From Phycisphaerales bacterium (GTDB lineage Bacteria; Planctomycetota; Phycisphaerae; Phycisphaerales; UBA1924), in contig JANQQG010000145.1 of assembly GCA_028285065.1 (NCBI GenBank), positions 1-37,755 on the forward strand: a DNA stretch of 37,755 nucleotides, written 5' to 3'. The position numbers and the translations under genes were made by a program. Positions 1 to 7,475 of this stretch are shown piece after piece. Every line of letters begins with the position of its first letter. The stretch's first letter is position 1. The notes under the pieces were generated by a model that worked only from the letters and a program-made list of their open reading frames with translations, made no database searches and was not told the DNA's origin.

Positions 1-1088
1 CGATGTCGGCGTTCGCCCGCGCGCGAATGCGCGCGCGCCTGATCCGAGGCGCGCTGATCCGATCGGTCGCGCTCGTCGCGCTCGTGATGCTCGGCTCGAG
101 CGTTCCGCTCCATCTTGCGCAGATCGACACGATCGCCATCGATCTCTGGTCACAACTCGCGAGTTCACCCCAGCGCGGGCCGGCCTGGGCGAGCGCGTGG
201 CCGCAGGTTGTGCTCGCGATCGCAGGCGTGTGCGCATTCGTGCTGAGCGCGCCGCGCCCGACGGGGGCCGCGACCGACCCGGGCCACGGCGCCTCCGAAC
301 ACACACCCCGCAGACGCGCGACGCTGCTCGTCCTGACGTTGCTCGTCTTCGGATGCGGGGTCGTCCTCCCGCTGATCCTCTTCGGCGCGACAATACGCGA
401 CCCCAAGGCCATCCCCGCCTTCTGGCGCGACGCCTGGCCAAGCGTGACCCGATCGGCGACGGTCGCCGGCGCGGCGAGCCTGCTGACCGGGCTCGGAGCG
501 TTCACGCTCTGGCGGATTGGGGCTGGCGCCGCGTCTTTGGCGCGCGCCCGACGCCTGGCCCTGCTGGTCGCGGTGCCATTCGCGATCGCCGCCCTGCTCC
601 CCGGCGTGATGATCGGCTCGGCGATCGCGGCAGCGGACCTGCGTATCCAGGGCCTGGAAGCAGCGCCTCTCGTCGTCGCCCACGCGGCCCGCTTCGGGAT
701 CATCCCGATCCTCGTTGCCCTCTGGCTCATCCAGGACGAACCAGCGGACCGACGCCACGCCCGCCTCGAACTCGCGGGCCCCTCGTTTAGGGCGTGGATC
801 GGGTCCGATGCCGTCCACCGTGGGGGTGCGCTGATGGGCGCGATGCTCGGCGTCTTCCTGCTCTCCATCCATGAGATCGAAGCAACGGTGCTGCTCGACC
901 CGCCCGGCAGGGTCCGCCCCATCGCGCAGCAGATGCTCGAGGACCTGCACAGACTCAACGACGATCGCCTGGCCGCAGGCGTCATCACCATGCTCGGGGC
1001 CGGGGCGGTCGTGGCGCTGGTGGCGTCCCGCCTGAGCGCGCGACTGTGGTCGCGAGGAGGGGACGGTGCCGACACCCAACAGGCTTGA
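1..1088 (+). CDS. ABC transporter permease, C-terminal part (cut by window edge)
   Basis: This is the 3' part of an inner-membrane permease of the binding-protein-dependent ABC import type, probably the iron(III)/FbpB-like two-domain kind. About eight hydrophobic segments are visible. Near the C-terminus a degenerate EAA-like loop (RLELAGPSFRAW, then a G-rich helix and HEIEATVLL) marks the surface that would contact the ATPase. Family members usually exceed 500 residues and carry two permease domains, while only about 361 codons are present, so the real start most likely lies before base 1; the ATG at base 3 is probably internal. Its end overlaps the next gene by 23 nt, so it appears to head or join the following plus-strand operon. 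The substrate is inferred only from family resemblance. Confidence 0.7.
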   Translation, partial: MSAFARARMRARLIRGALIRSVALVALVMLGSSVPLHLAQIDTIAIDLWSQLASSPQRGPAWASAWPQVVLAIAGVCAFVLSAPRPTGAATDPGHGASEHTPRRRATLLVLTLLVFGCGVVLPLILFGATIRDPKAIPAFWRDAWPSVTRSATVAGAASLLTGLGAFTLWRIGAGAASLARARRLALLVAVPFAIAALLPGVMIGSAIAAADLRIQGLEAAPLVVAHAARFGIIPILVALWLIQDEPADRRHARLELAGPSFRAWIGSDAVHRGGALMGAMLGVFLLSIHEIEATVLLDPPGRVRPIAQQMLEDLHRLNDDRLAAGVITMLGAGAVVALVASRLSARLWSRGGDGADTQQA

Positions 1089-2202
1089 TACACGCCCGTG
1101 CAACGCCCCCAAGCGGGCCCGGTACCCGCTCAAGCCGATGCGCGAGCGCAGCCGTTCGACACCACCGCCGGCCAAGGTCGCGGCGACATGCCTCGCCTGC
1201 GCGGTCCTCCTCGGGACGCCGGGCTGCGACTCGGAGCCCCCCGTGGGAGGGCCGATCGAAGTCCGCAAGACAATCGGATCGCTCGGCGACACCCCGGGAC
1301 GCTTCGTCTTCCCGCGCGCCATCGACAACGACGCCGAGGCACTCTGGGTCATCGACCGCGCAGGACGCGTCCAGCGGATCGACCCAGACAGCGGGGAAGC
1401 GACCACCATCTGGCGGATGCCCGTGATCGATCGCGGCAAGCCCGTCGGCGTCACCGTCGGACCCGACCATCGCACGACCGACCCCGACGACGTCCTCCTC
1501 TATGTCCCCGACACCCATTACCATCGCGTTGTGGTGTACGCCCCACCAACCCAGGACCGCCCCGAGGCGGAGATCGTCACGCAGTTCGGGACCTACGGCA
1601 CCGAGCCCGGCCAGTTCATCTACCCCACCGACATCGCCCTGCTGACCGATCCAGACTCGGACACTCCCACGCGCATCTACGTTTCCGAGTACGGTGGGAA
1701 TGACCGCGTGTCGGTGTTCGACGGCGAATACAACTTCATGTTCGAGTTCGGGACATTCGGTTACGCCGAGGACTCCGCCGCCGCGGAGTTCAACCGGGCG
1801 CAAGCGATGGAGTTCGTCGAGATCGAGGGGCGGAGGGAACTGCTCGTGGCGGACGATCGCAACCACCGCATCGGACGGTTCACGATCGATGGCGAGTTGA
1901 TCGGCTGGATCGGCTCGCCCGAGACTTCGCCGACGGGCGACCTCGGCAGCTTCCAGTACCCGCGCGGGATCGCGGGCTTGGGTGATGGGACCGTGCTGGT
2001 GGCCGAGTTCGGCTCGTCTCGAGTCCAGCACGTGGATGTGGCGACCGGCGAGGGGCTCGGGGCGTGGGGGCTGCCCGGGCGAGGAGAGGGTGAACTGGCG
2101 ACCCCTTGGGGCGTATCCATACTCGGCGGGCGGATGTACGTGCTGGATTCGGGCAACAACCGGATCGTCGAGGCGTCCTGCCCCAGGAGGCGCAGCCGCT
2201 GA
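1066..2202 (+). CDS. NHL-repeat beta-propeller lipoprotein
   Basis: A predicted exported protein with about five to six NHL-type repeats (for example the blades beginning FGTYGTEPGQF and GSFQYPRGIAG, each ending in a VxVFD or NRI-type strand), which form a six-bladed propeller used for protein or ligand binding. A hydrophobic stretch followed by LLGTPGC looks like a lipoprotein signal, although Thr at -3 makes the lipobox weak. The GTG at 1066 has a strong AGGAGG five bases upstream and overlaps the previous gene. An in-frame ATG at 1138 would give a more ordinary signal peptide, so the start is uncertain. Its stop codon overlaps the ATG of the VWA gene (TGATG), indicating translational coupling and a likely shared role in the envelope. 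Confidence 0.8.
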   Translation: MPTPNRLDTRPCNAPKRARYPLKPMRERSRSTPPPAKVAATCLACAVLLGTPGCDSEPPVGGPIEVRKTIGSLGDTPGRFVFPRAIDNDAEALWVIDRAGRVQRIDPDSGEATTIWRMPVIDRGKPVGVTVGPDHRTTDPDDVLLYVPDTHYHRVVVYAPPTQDRPEAEIVTQFGTYGTEPGQFIYPTDIALLTDPDSDTPTRIYVSEYGGNDRVSVFDGEYNFMFEFGTFGYAEDSAAAEFNRAQAMEFVEIEGRRELLVADDRNHRIGRFTIDGELIGWIGSPETSPTGDLGSFQYPRGIAGLGDGTVLVAEFGSSRVQHVDVATGEGLGAWGLPGRGEGELATPWGVSILGGRMYVLDSGNNRIVEASCPRRRSR

Positions 2203-5200
2203 TGTTCGAGGGCTCGACCACCACGCTTGCGCTCGTACTCGGCCCATTCGACTTTGCGCGCCCGATCTGGCTGCTCGTGATCCCCATCCTCGGCGGGTTG
2301 AGTGTCTGGATCGCCAGGCAGTCCCTCTCCGGCCTGGGAACCACCAGCCGACGCCTCGCCCTCGTGGCACGGATCGTCGTGATCACGCTCCTGGCGGCAT
2401 CACTCGCGCGCCCGAACTGGCGCAACGAGGCCGATACCGTCAGCGTCATCGCTGTCATCGATGCGTCCGCATCGATGACCACGGGCGCGCGCGGGCAAAG
2501 CGGGGTGCTCGACGGGGAGCGGTTCATCGAGGAAGCTGCGCGCATCGGCAAGGGGCGCACCGACAAACTCGGTCGCGTTACCGCCGCCGCGAAGGCCTAC
2601 TTCCAGTCGCTGCCCTCGATCATGGACGACCCGTCGTCGCGCTACGTCGGATCGATCGACGGAACGAATCTGGGTGAGGCGATCGAGTTGACCATCGCCG
2701 GATTCCCGGGCGACACCGCGAACCGCATCGTCCTGATCTCCGACGGGAACCAGACGGCCGGCGACGTGATCAGCGCCGCACGATCAGCCAAGGCGCTCGG
2801 TGTTCCGATCGACGTCTACCCACAGCGCTACGACGTGACCGAGGAGGTCATCGTCGAGCGGGTCGTCGCGCCCGCGACGGCCCGGATGAACGAGACCATC
2901 AGCGTCCAGGTCCTCGTGCGCTCCCAGTCGCCCGCGTCCGGTCGCCTGACGGTCCTGCTCAACGACGACCCGATCGACCTCGATCCGGCTTCGGAGGGCG
3001 TGTCGCGCGCCGTGGATCTGGCGACGGGCCTGAACACGTTCGCGATCCCCGTGGCGGTCCCGATCGCGGGTGCCGTGAGCCTCAGCGCCGAGTTCGTGCC
3101 CGACCCCGGGTCCGCGGACGTGATCGTCGAGAACAACGTCGCGGAGACGATCACATTCATGTCCAGCGAAGGGCGTGTGCTGATCCTCGCGAACGATGAG
3201 ATCGAGGTGCGAGAGCTGACGCGTGCCCTGGCCGAGGCGCGGATCGCGTCGGAGGTGCGCCCGCCGACCGAGGCGCCCGAATCGCTCGTCTCCATGAGCC
3301 CGTACGACGCGATCGTCATGGTCAACACGCCCGTCGACCACTTCTCACTCCAGCAGCAGCGAGACCTGTACAGCTACGTGCACGACCAGGGCGGCGGGCT
3401 GGTGATGATCGGCGGGGATGAGGCGTTCGGCGCGGGCGGGTGGATCGGTTCGCCGCTGGCGGATGCGCTGCCCGTCAAGCTGGATCCCCCGCAGCGTGAG
3501 AACATGCCGCGCGGCGCGCTCGCGCTCATCATGCACTCCTGCGAGATGCCCAAGGGCAACTTCTGGGGCAAGCAGGTGGCCAAGGCGGCGACGGACCGGC
3601 TCAGCCGCCTCGACCTCGTCGGCATGCTCGAGTACGACTACCAGCGCGGGTACGTATGGACGCTCCCGTTGCAGACCGTCGGCGATCGAGCGGCCGTCAA
3701 CCGCGCGATCAACGGGCTCGCGATGGGCGACGCCCAGACGTTCCAGCAGATGATGACCATGGCCCTCAACGGGCTGCAGAACGCCAACGCGGGCCAGAAG
3801 CATGTCATCATCATCTCGGACGGCGACCCCACGCCGCCCCCGCTCTCGCTGCTCGACCAGTACGCCGCGTCGAACATCACCGTCTCGACGGTGCTCGTCT
3901 TCCCGCACTCATTCAACAACGCGGGCACCGAGGTCCGCACCATGCGCGGCATCGCGAACCGCACCGGCGGGAACTTCTACGGCCCCATCGGCGAGGCGGA
4001 CGCGCAGAACCTGCCCTCGATCTTCATCAAGGAGGCCGTCAAGGTCACACGCCCGCTGATCTGGGAGGGCGAGCCGTTCAACCCCGCGATCACGGACTCG
4101 GCCGTCGAGTCGATGCGCGGGATCCGAGCCATCCCACAGATCACGGGCTACGTCGTCACCGCCGAGCGCGACGGGCCGGTGCGCATCGTGATGCGCGGCA
4201 TGGAAGAGGACCCGATCCTGGCGCAATGGCAGTTCGGCCTCGGACGCTCGCTCTGCTTCATGTCCGACGCGTCGACGAGATGGGCACAGCAGTGGACCGG
4301 CTGGGGCCAGTACCGCGCGTTCTGGGAGCAGCAGATCCGCTGGGCGATGCGCCCGAGCGGCTCGGCCGACATGCGCGTCGTCACCGAGGACCTCGGCGAT
4401 CGCACCAAGATCGTCATCGAAGCCCTCGACCCCGGCTCCGGCGAACGACTCAACTTCCTCCGGCTCGCGGGTCGCGTCACGGGACCCGACGGGAGCGCCC
4501 AAGACCTCGCGCCCATCCAGGTCGGACCCGGTCGGTACGAGGCGATCTTCGACTCCGCCTCGCGCGGCTCGTACGTCATGAACTTCCGCTACCGCTCGCC
4601 CACTCAGGGTGAGGACGCCGGCCCGATGGAGGGAACCGTCCAGGCAGCCTTCACGCGCCCGTTCGCGGACGAGTACAGGGCCCTGACGGACAACGCGGCC
4701 CTGCTCCAGGAAGTCGCACGCATCACCGGCGGGAACGTCCTCGACGGCGACCCGCGAAACGCAAACCTGTGGCGACGCGATGGGCTGGACATGCCCGTGG
4801 CGCTCACGCCCATCTGGCTCCCGCTGACGATCATCGGCGTGGGGCTGTTCCTCACCGACGTCGCCGTTCGGCGCGTGCGGATCGACCTGCTCGCGATCCT
4901 GGGGGCGTTCAAGCTCGGCGAGGCGCGCAAGAAGGCCGGTGAGTCGATGGCGTCGCTCCGCGAGGCTCGCGAGCGGGCACGCGAGTCGATGACTGGCGAC
5001 GGCGCACAGCAGGGCGCTCAGCCCAACGCCGAGCAGAAACAAGCCGCCCCGAAGACGGCGCAGAAGACCAGCAAGGTCAAGTTCGAGGCGACCCCGCAGG
5101 AGCTGGCGCGTCAGCGCGGCAAGCCCGCGCCGCTGGTCGACCTCACCCAGGACGCACCCAAACCAGCCGATAGTAAGAGCAAGCCCGGTCCTGACGCGGG

Positions 5201-5279
5201 CGCCGATGGCGAAGGCGGGATGAGCCGCCTGCTCAAGGCCAAGAAGCGCGCGCAAGACGAGATGCAGGACGAGGACTAG
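2202..5279 (+). CDS. Membrane protein with two VWA domains and a GATase1-like domain
   Basis: A 1025-residue inner-membrane protein. Two N-terminal membrane helices (about residues 10-35 and 52-70) precede VWA domain 1 (about 80-230) with an intact metal site DASAS and a later LISDG strand. A glutamine-amidotransferase-like region follows (about 320-430, GGGLVMIGGDEAF), without an obvious catalytic Cys. VWA 2 (about 436-620) has lost the DxSxS motif (MHSCEM) but keeps IIISDGD. A C-terminal helix near 866-885 leads into a charged, Lys/Ala-rich tail of about 140 residues. I chose ATG 2202, which overlaps the previous stop and follows CAGGAGG, instead of the track start at 2106 inside the NHL gene. 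Such proteins accompany MoxR and DUF58 genes, as here. Confidence 0.88.
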   Translation: MFEGSTTTLALVLGPFDFARPIWLLVIPILGGLSVWIARQSLSGLGTTSRRLALVARIVVITLLAASLARPNWRNEADTVSVIAVIDASASMTTGARGQSGVLDGERFIEEAARIGKGRTDKLGRVTAAAKAYFQSLPSIMDDPSSRYVGSIDGTNLGEAIELTIAGFPGDTANRIVLISDGNQTAGDVISAARSAKALGVPIDVYPQRYDVTEEVIVERVVAPATARMNETISVQVLVRSQSPASGRLTVLLNDDPIDLDPASEGVSRAVDLATGLNTFAIPVAVPIAGAVSLSAEFVPDPGSADVIVENNVAETITFMSSEGRVLILANDEIEVRELTRALAEARIASEVRPPTEAPESLVSMSPYDAIVMVNTPVDHFSLQQQRDLYSYVHDQGGGLVMIGGDEAFGAGGWIGSPLADALPVKLDPPQRENMPRGALALIMHSCEMPKGNFWGKQVAKAATDRLSRLDLVGMLEYDYQRGYVWTLPLQTVGDRAAVNRAINGLAMGDAQTFQQMMTMALNGLQNANAGQKHVIIISDGDPTPPPLSLLDQYAASNITVSTVLVFPHSFNNAGTEVRTMRGIANRTGGNFYGPIGEADAQNLPSIFIKEAVKVTRPLIWEGEPFNPAITDSAVESMRGIRAIPQITGYVVTAERDGPVRIVMRGMEEDPILAQWQFGLGRSLCFMSDASTRWAQQWTGWGQYRAFWEQQIRWAMRPSGSADMRVVTEDLGDRTKIVIEALDPGSGERLNFLRLAGRVTGPDGSAQDLAPIQVGPGRYEAIFDSASRGSYVMNFRYRSPTQGEDAGPMEGTVQAAFTRPFADEYRALTDNAALLQEVARITGGNVLDGDPRNANLWRRDGLDMPVALTPIWLPLTIIGVGLFLTDVAVRRVRIDLLAILGAFKLGEARKKAGESMASLREARERARESMTGDGAQQGAQPNAEQKQAAPKTAQKTSKVKFEATPQELARQRGKPAPLVDLTQDAPKPADSKSKPGPDAGADGEGGMSRLLKAKKRAQDEMQDED

Positions 5280-5327
5280 ACAAGCACACCCGGCGTACCC
5301 GTGCGCCGCTGAACCGGAGCCCGAATC

Positions 5328-6392
5328 ATGGCGATGCCCGACAACGACCAGCCTTCCAACGAGCCCTTCGGCGAGGCACACACCGAAGCAGAGGTCAAGC
5401 GCAAGTGCGAGGAGTTCCGCGACACCTTCGCGGCCCTGCGCAGCGAGGTCGGCAAGGTGATGGTCGGACACACCGACGTCATCGATGCCGTGCTCATCAG
5501 CCTCTTCGCCGGCGGCAACGTGCTGCTCGAGGGCGTGCCGGGTCTCGGCAAGACACTCCTGGTGCGCACGCTCGCGCAGACGCTCCACCTCCCCTTCAGC
5601 CGCATCCAGTTCACGCCCGACCTGATGCCCGCGGACATCATCGGGACGAACGTGGTGATGGAGGACCCCGACTCCGGGCGCAGGTACTTCGAGTTCCAGA
5701 AGGGCCCGCTCTTCGCCCAGATCATCCTCGCGGACGAGATCAACCGCGCAACGCCCAAGACGCAATCGGCGCTGCTCGAGGCGATGCAGGAACGGAGCGT
5801 CACCGTCGGCGGCGAGACGCACGTGCTCGACAAGCCGTACTTCGTGCTCGCGACGCAGAACCCGATCGAGCAGGAGGGCACGTACCCGCTCCCCGAAGCG
5901 CAGATGGACCGGTTCATCTTCAAGATCAACGTCGGCTACTCGCAGCTCGACGACCTGATGACCATCCTCGATCGCACCACCGGCGGGCACACGCCCGAGC
6001 CGAACGCGATCCTCGACGGCCCGAAGATCCTCGCGGCCCAGCGCCTGATCCGCGATGCCGTCGTCGCCCCACACGTCAAGGAGTACGCCGCCCGGCTCGT
6101 GCTCGCGACGCACCCGGACGGTCGCTTCGCGCCGCCGATCACGAACAAGTACGTGCGTTGCGGCGCCAGCCCGCGCGGCGCACAGGCGCTGATCCTGGGC
6201 GCGAAGGTCAAGGCCGTGACCGACGGGCGGTTCCACGTCGCGAACCGGGACATCCAGGAGATCGCGACGCTCGCGCTGCGCCACCGCTTGATCCTGAACT
6301 TCGAGGCCGAGGCGGACCGCGTCAGCGCCGACGACGTCGCGCTCGACATCATCAAGAACACGGCGACCGATCCGGTCGCGGCAGGAGCGTGA
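5328..6392 (+). CDS. moxR: MoxR-family AAA+ ATPase
   Basis: A 354-residue cytoplasmic AAA+ ATPase of the MoxR family, whose members act as chaperones that remodel or activate VWA-domain proteins. Walker A is GVPGLGKT (residues 69-76), Walker B is ILADEINRA (about 133-141), and the sensor-1/arginine-finger region reads ATQNPIEQEGTYPLPEAQMDRF, all typical of MoxR. The length fits the family. The ATG at 5328 has GGAG eight bases upstream. It lies 48 nt after the double-VWA gene and just before the small lipoprotein, DUF58 and BatA-like genes, which is the classic MoxR neighbourhood. The client is presumably one of the VWA proteins, which is inference from context. Confidence 0.95.
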   Translation: MAMPDNDQPSNEPFGEAHTEAEVKRKCEEFRDTFAALRSEVGKVMVGHTDVIDAVLISLFAGGNVLLEGVPGLGKTLLVRTLAQTLHLPFSRIQFTPDLMPADIIGTNVVMEDPDSGRRYFEFQKGPLFAQIILADEINRATPKTQSALLEAMQERSVTVGGETHVLDKPYFVLATQNPIEQEGTYPLPEAQMDRFIFKINVGYSQLDDLMTILDRTTGGHTPEPNAILDGPKILAAQRLIRDAVVAPHVKEYAARLVLATHPDGRFAPPITNKYVRCGASPRGAQALILGAKVKAVTDGRFHVANRDIQEIATLALRHRLILNFEAEADRVSADDVALDIIKNTATDPVAAGA

Positions 6393-6396
6393 CACG

Positions 6397-6516
6397 ATGA
6401 GACGCGCACGACTGACCACGACACCGACACTTGCGCTCGGCGCGATCATGGTTGTCGCGTGCGCATCCGCGGAAGTGCGGCAGAACCAGCCCGAACCCTG
6501 TGCCCCGGAACCCTGA
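6397..6516 (+). CDS. Small (39 aa) putative lipoprotein between moxR and DUF58
   Basis: This ORF is below the length cutoff of the track. It encodes 39 residues starting MRRARLTTT, followed by a hydrophobic segment ALGAIMVVAC that resembles a lipoprotein signal with VVAC as the lipobox, and a short Pro/Glu-rich tail ending in CAPEP. It has a good AGGAG nine bases before its ATG, begins 4 nt after the moxR stop, and its TGA is immediately followed by the ATG of the DUF58 gene. The spacing and ribosome site argue that it is translated. If processed at the Cys it would leave only about 15 residues anchored to a lipid, so it could equally serve as a coupling ORF. No family recognised. Confidence 0.55.
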   Translation: MRRARLTTTPTLALGAIMVVACASAEVRQNQPEPCAPEP

Positions 6517-7440
6517 ATGCTCCGCACGCCCCCAGCCAAGCGTCCGAAGGACCTGACCGAGCTCATCGACTCGAAGCTCATGGCGCGCCTGAGCCAGCTC
6601 GATGTCGCCAGCCGCAAGGTCTTCACCGGCAAGCTCAAGGGTGAGCGGCGCTCCAAGAAGCGCGGCGAGAGCGTCGAGTTCGCGGATCACCGCCCGTACG
6701 TCGTCGGCGACGACATGCGCCACGTCGACTGGAACCTCTACGGGCGCCTCGACATGCTCTTCATCAAGCTCTTCATGGAAGAGGAAGACCTGTCGCTGCA
6801 CATCGTCCTCGACACCAGCGAGTCCGGCGACTGCGGACAGCCCAACAAGTTCCTGTTCATGCAGCGCCTGGCCGCCAGCCTCGGCTACATCGGACTGGTC
6901 AACCTCAACCGCGTCGCGGTCACGGCCGTCGGCCAGGGCGAAGGCGGGATCAACGGGCGCTTGCAGGACCTGCGAGGGCGTCGACGCGTGACCGACCTCG
7001 GCGCCTTCCTGTGCAGCCAAGAACCGATCGGCGTCGCGAGCTTCAACGAAGCCGCACGCCGGATCGCCCTGACCCGTCGCGGCAAGGGCGTGATGGTGCT
7101 GCTGAGCGACATGTTCCACAAGGAGGGGTACGAGGACGCGCTGCGCCTGCTCGTCGGGCACGGGTACGACCTGTTCGTCATCCAGTGCCTGAGCCCCCAG
7201 GAGGTTGATCCTCCACTCGGCGGCGACCTGCGCCTCAAGGACGTCGAGGACGCGGACACGGCCGAGGTGACCATCAGCGCGCCGCTGCTCAAGCGCTACA
7301 AGGCGAACCTCAACGCCTACATCGACCGCCTGCACGAGTTCTGCGTCCGGCGCGACATCATCCACATGACGGTCAAGACCGACACGCCGATGGATGAGCT
7401 GGTCCTCGACTACCTGCGCAGGAGGGGGCTGCTGCGATGA
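6517..7440 (+). CDS. DUF58 domain protein (MoxR-associated)
   Basis: A 307-residue DUF58 protein. The signature region VEFADHRPYVVGDDMRHVDW (about residues 50-69) followed by NLYGRLDMLFIKLFMEEEDL and a VWA-like strand IVLDTSESG is characteristic of the family, which is VWA-related and always found with MoxR. It lacks the N-terminal membrane helices of longer DUF58 proteins, so it is predicted cytoplasmic or peripheral. The start follows the small lipoprotein's stop directly. Its own stop overlaps the ATG of a 12-codon ORF (ATGA), which in turn overlaps the start of the BatA-like gene, so the three are likely translationally coupled. Confidence 0.93.
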   Translation: MLRTPPAKRPKDLTELIDSKLMARLSQLDVASRKVFTGKLKGERRSKKRGESVEFADHRPYVVGDDMRHVDWNLYGRLDMLFIKLFMEEEDLSLHIVLDTSESGDCGQPNKFLFMQRLAASLGYIGLVNLNRVAVTAVGQGEGGINGRLQDLRGRRRVTDLGAFLCSQEPIGVASFNEAARRIALTRRGKGVMVLLSDMFHKEGYEDALRLLVGHGYDLFVIQCLSPQEVDPPLGGDLRLKDVEDADTAEVTISAPLLKRYKANLNAYIDRLHEFCVRRDIIHMTVKTDTPMDELVLDYLRRRGLLR

Positions 7441-7475
7441 GCGCCGGTCTCACCAACCTGGAGCCCACACCATGA
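7437..7475 (+). other. 12-codon coupling ORF with ATGA overlaps at both ends
   Basis: The sequence reads ATG AGC GCC ... CCA TGA, encoding MSAGLTNLEPTP. Its start overlaps the DUF58 stop (ATGA) and its stop overlaps the ATG of the next VWA gene (ATGA). A strong AGGAGGGG lies about 9 bases before its ATG. It probably carries ribosomes across the 31-nt gap between the two genes; a functional peptide is unlikely. Confidence 0.45.

Noticed and set aside
3909-6656. 915-residue minus-strand ORF opposite the VWA and moxR genes
   Set aside because: It is antisense to well-supported genes, is rich in Arg/Asp/Val/Leu/Gly with no family motif, and is expected in high-GC DNA where stops are rare.
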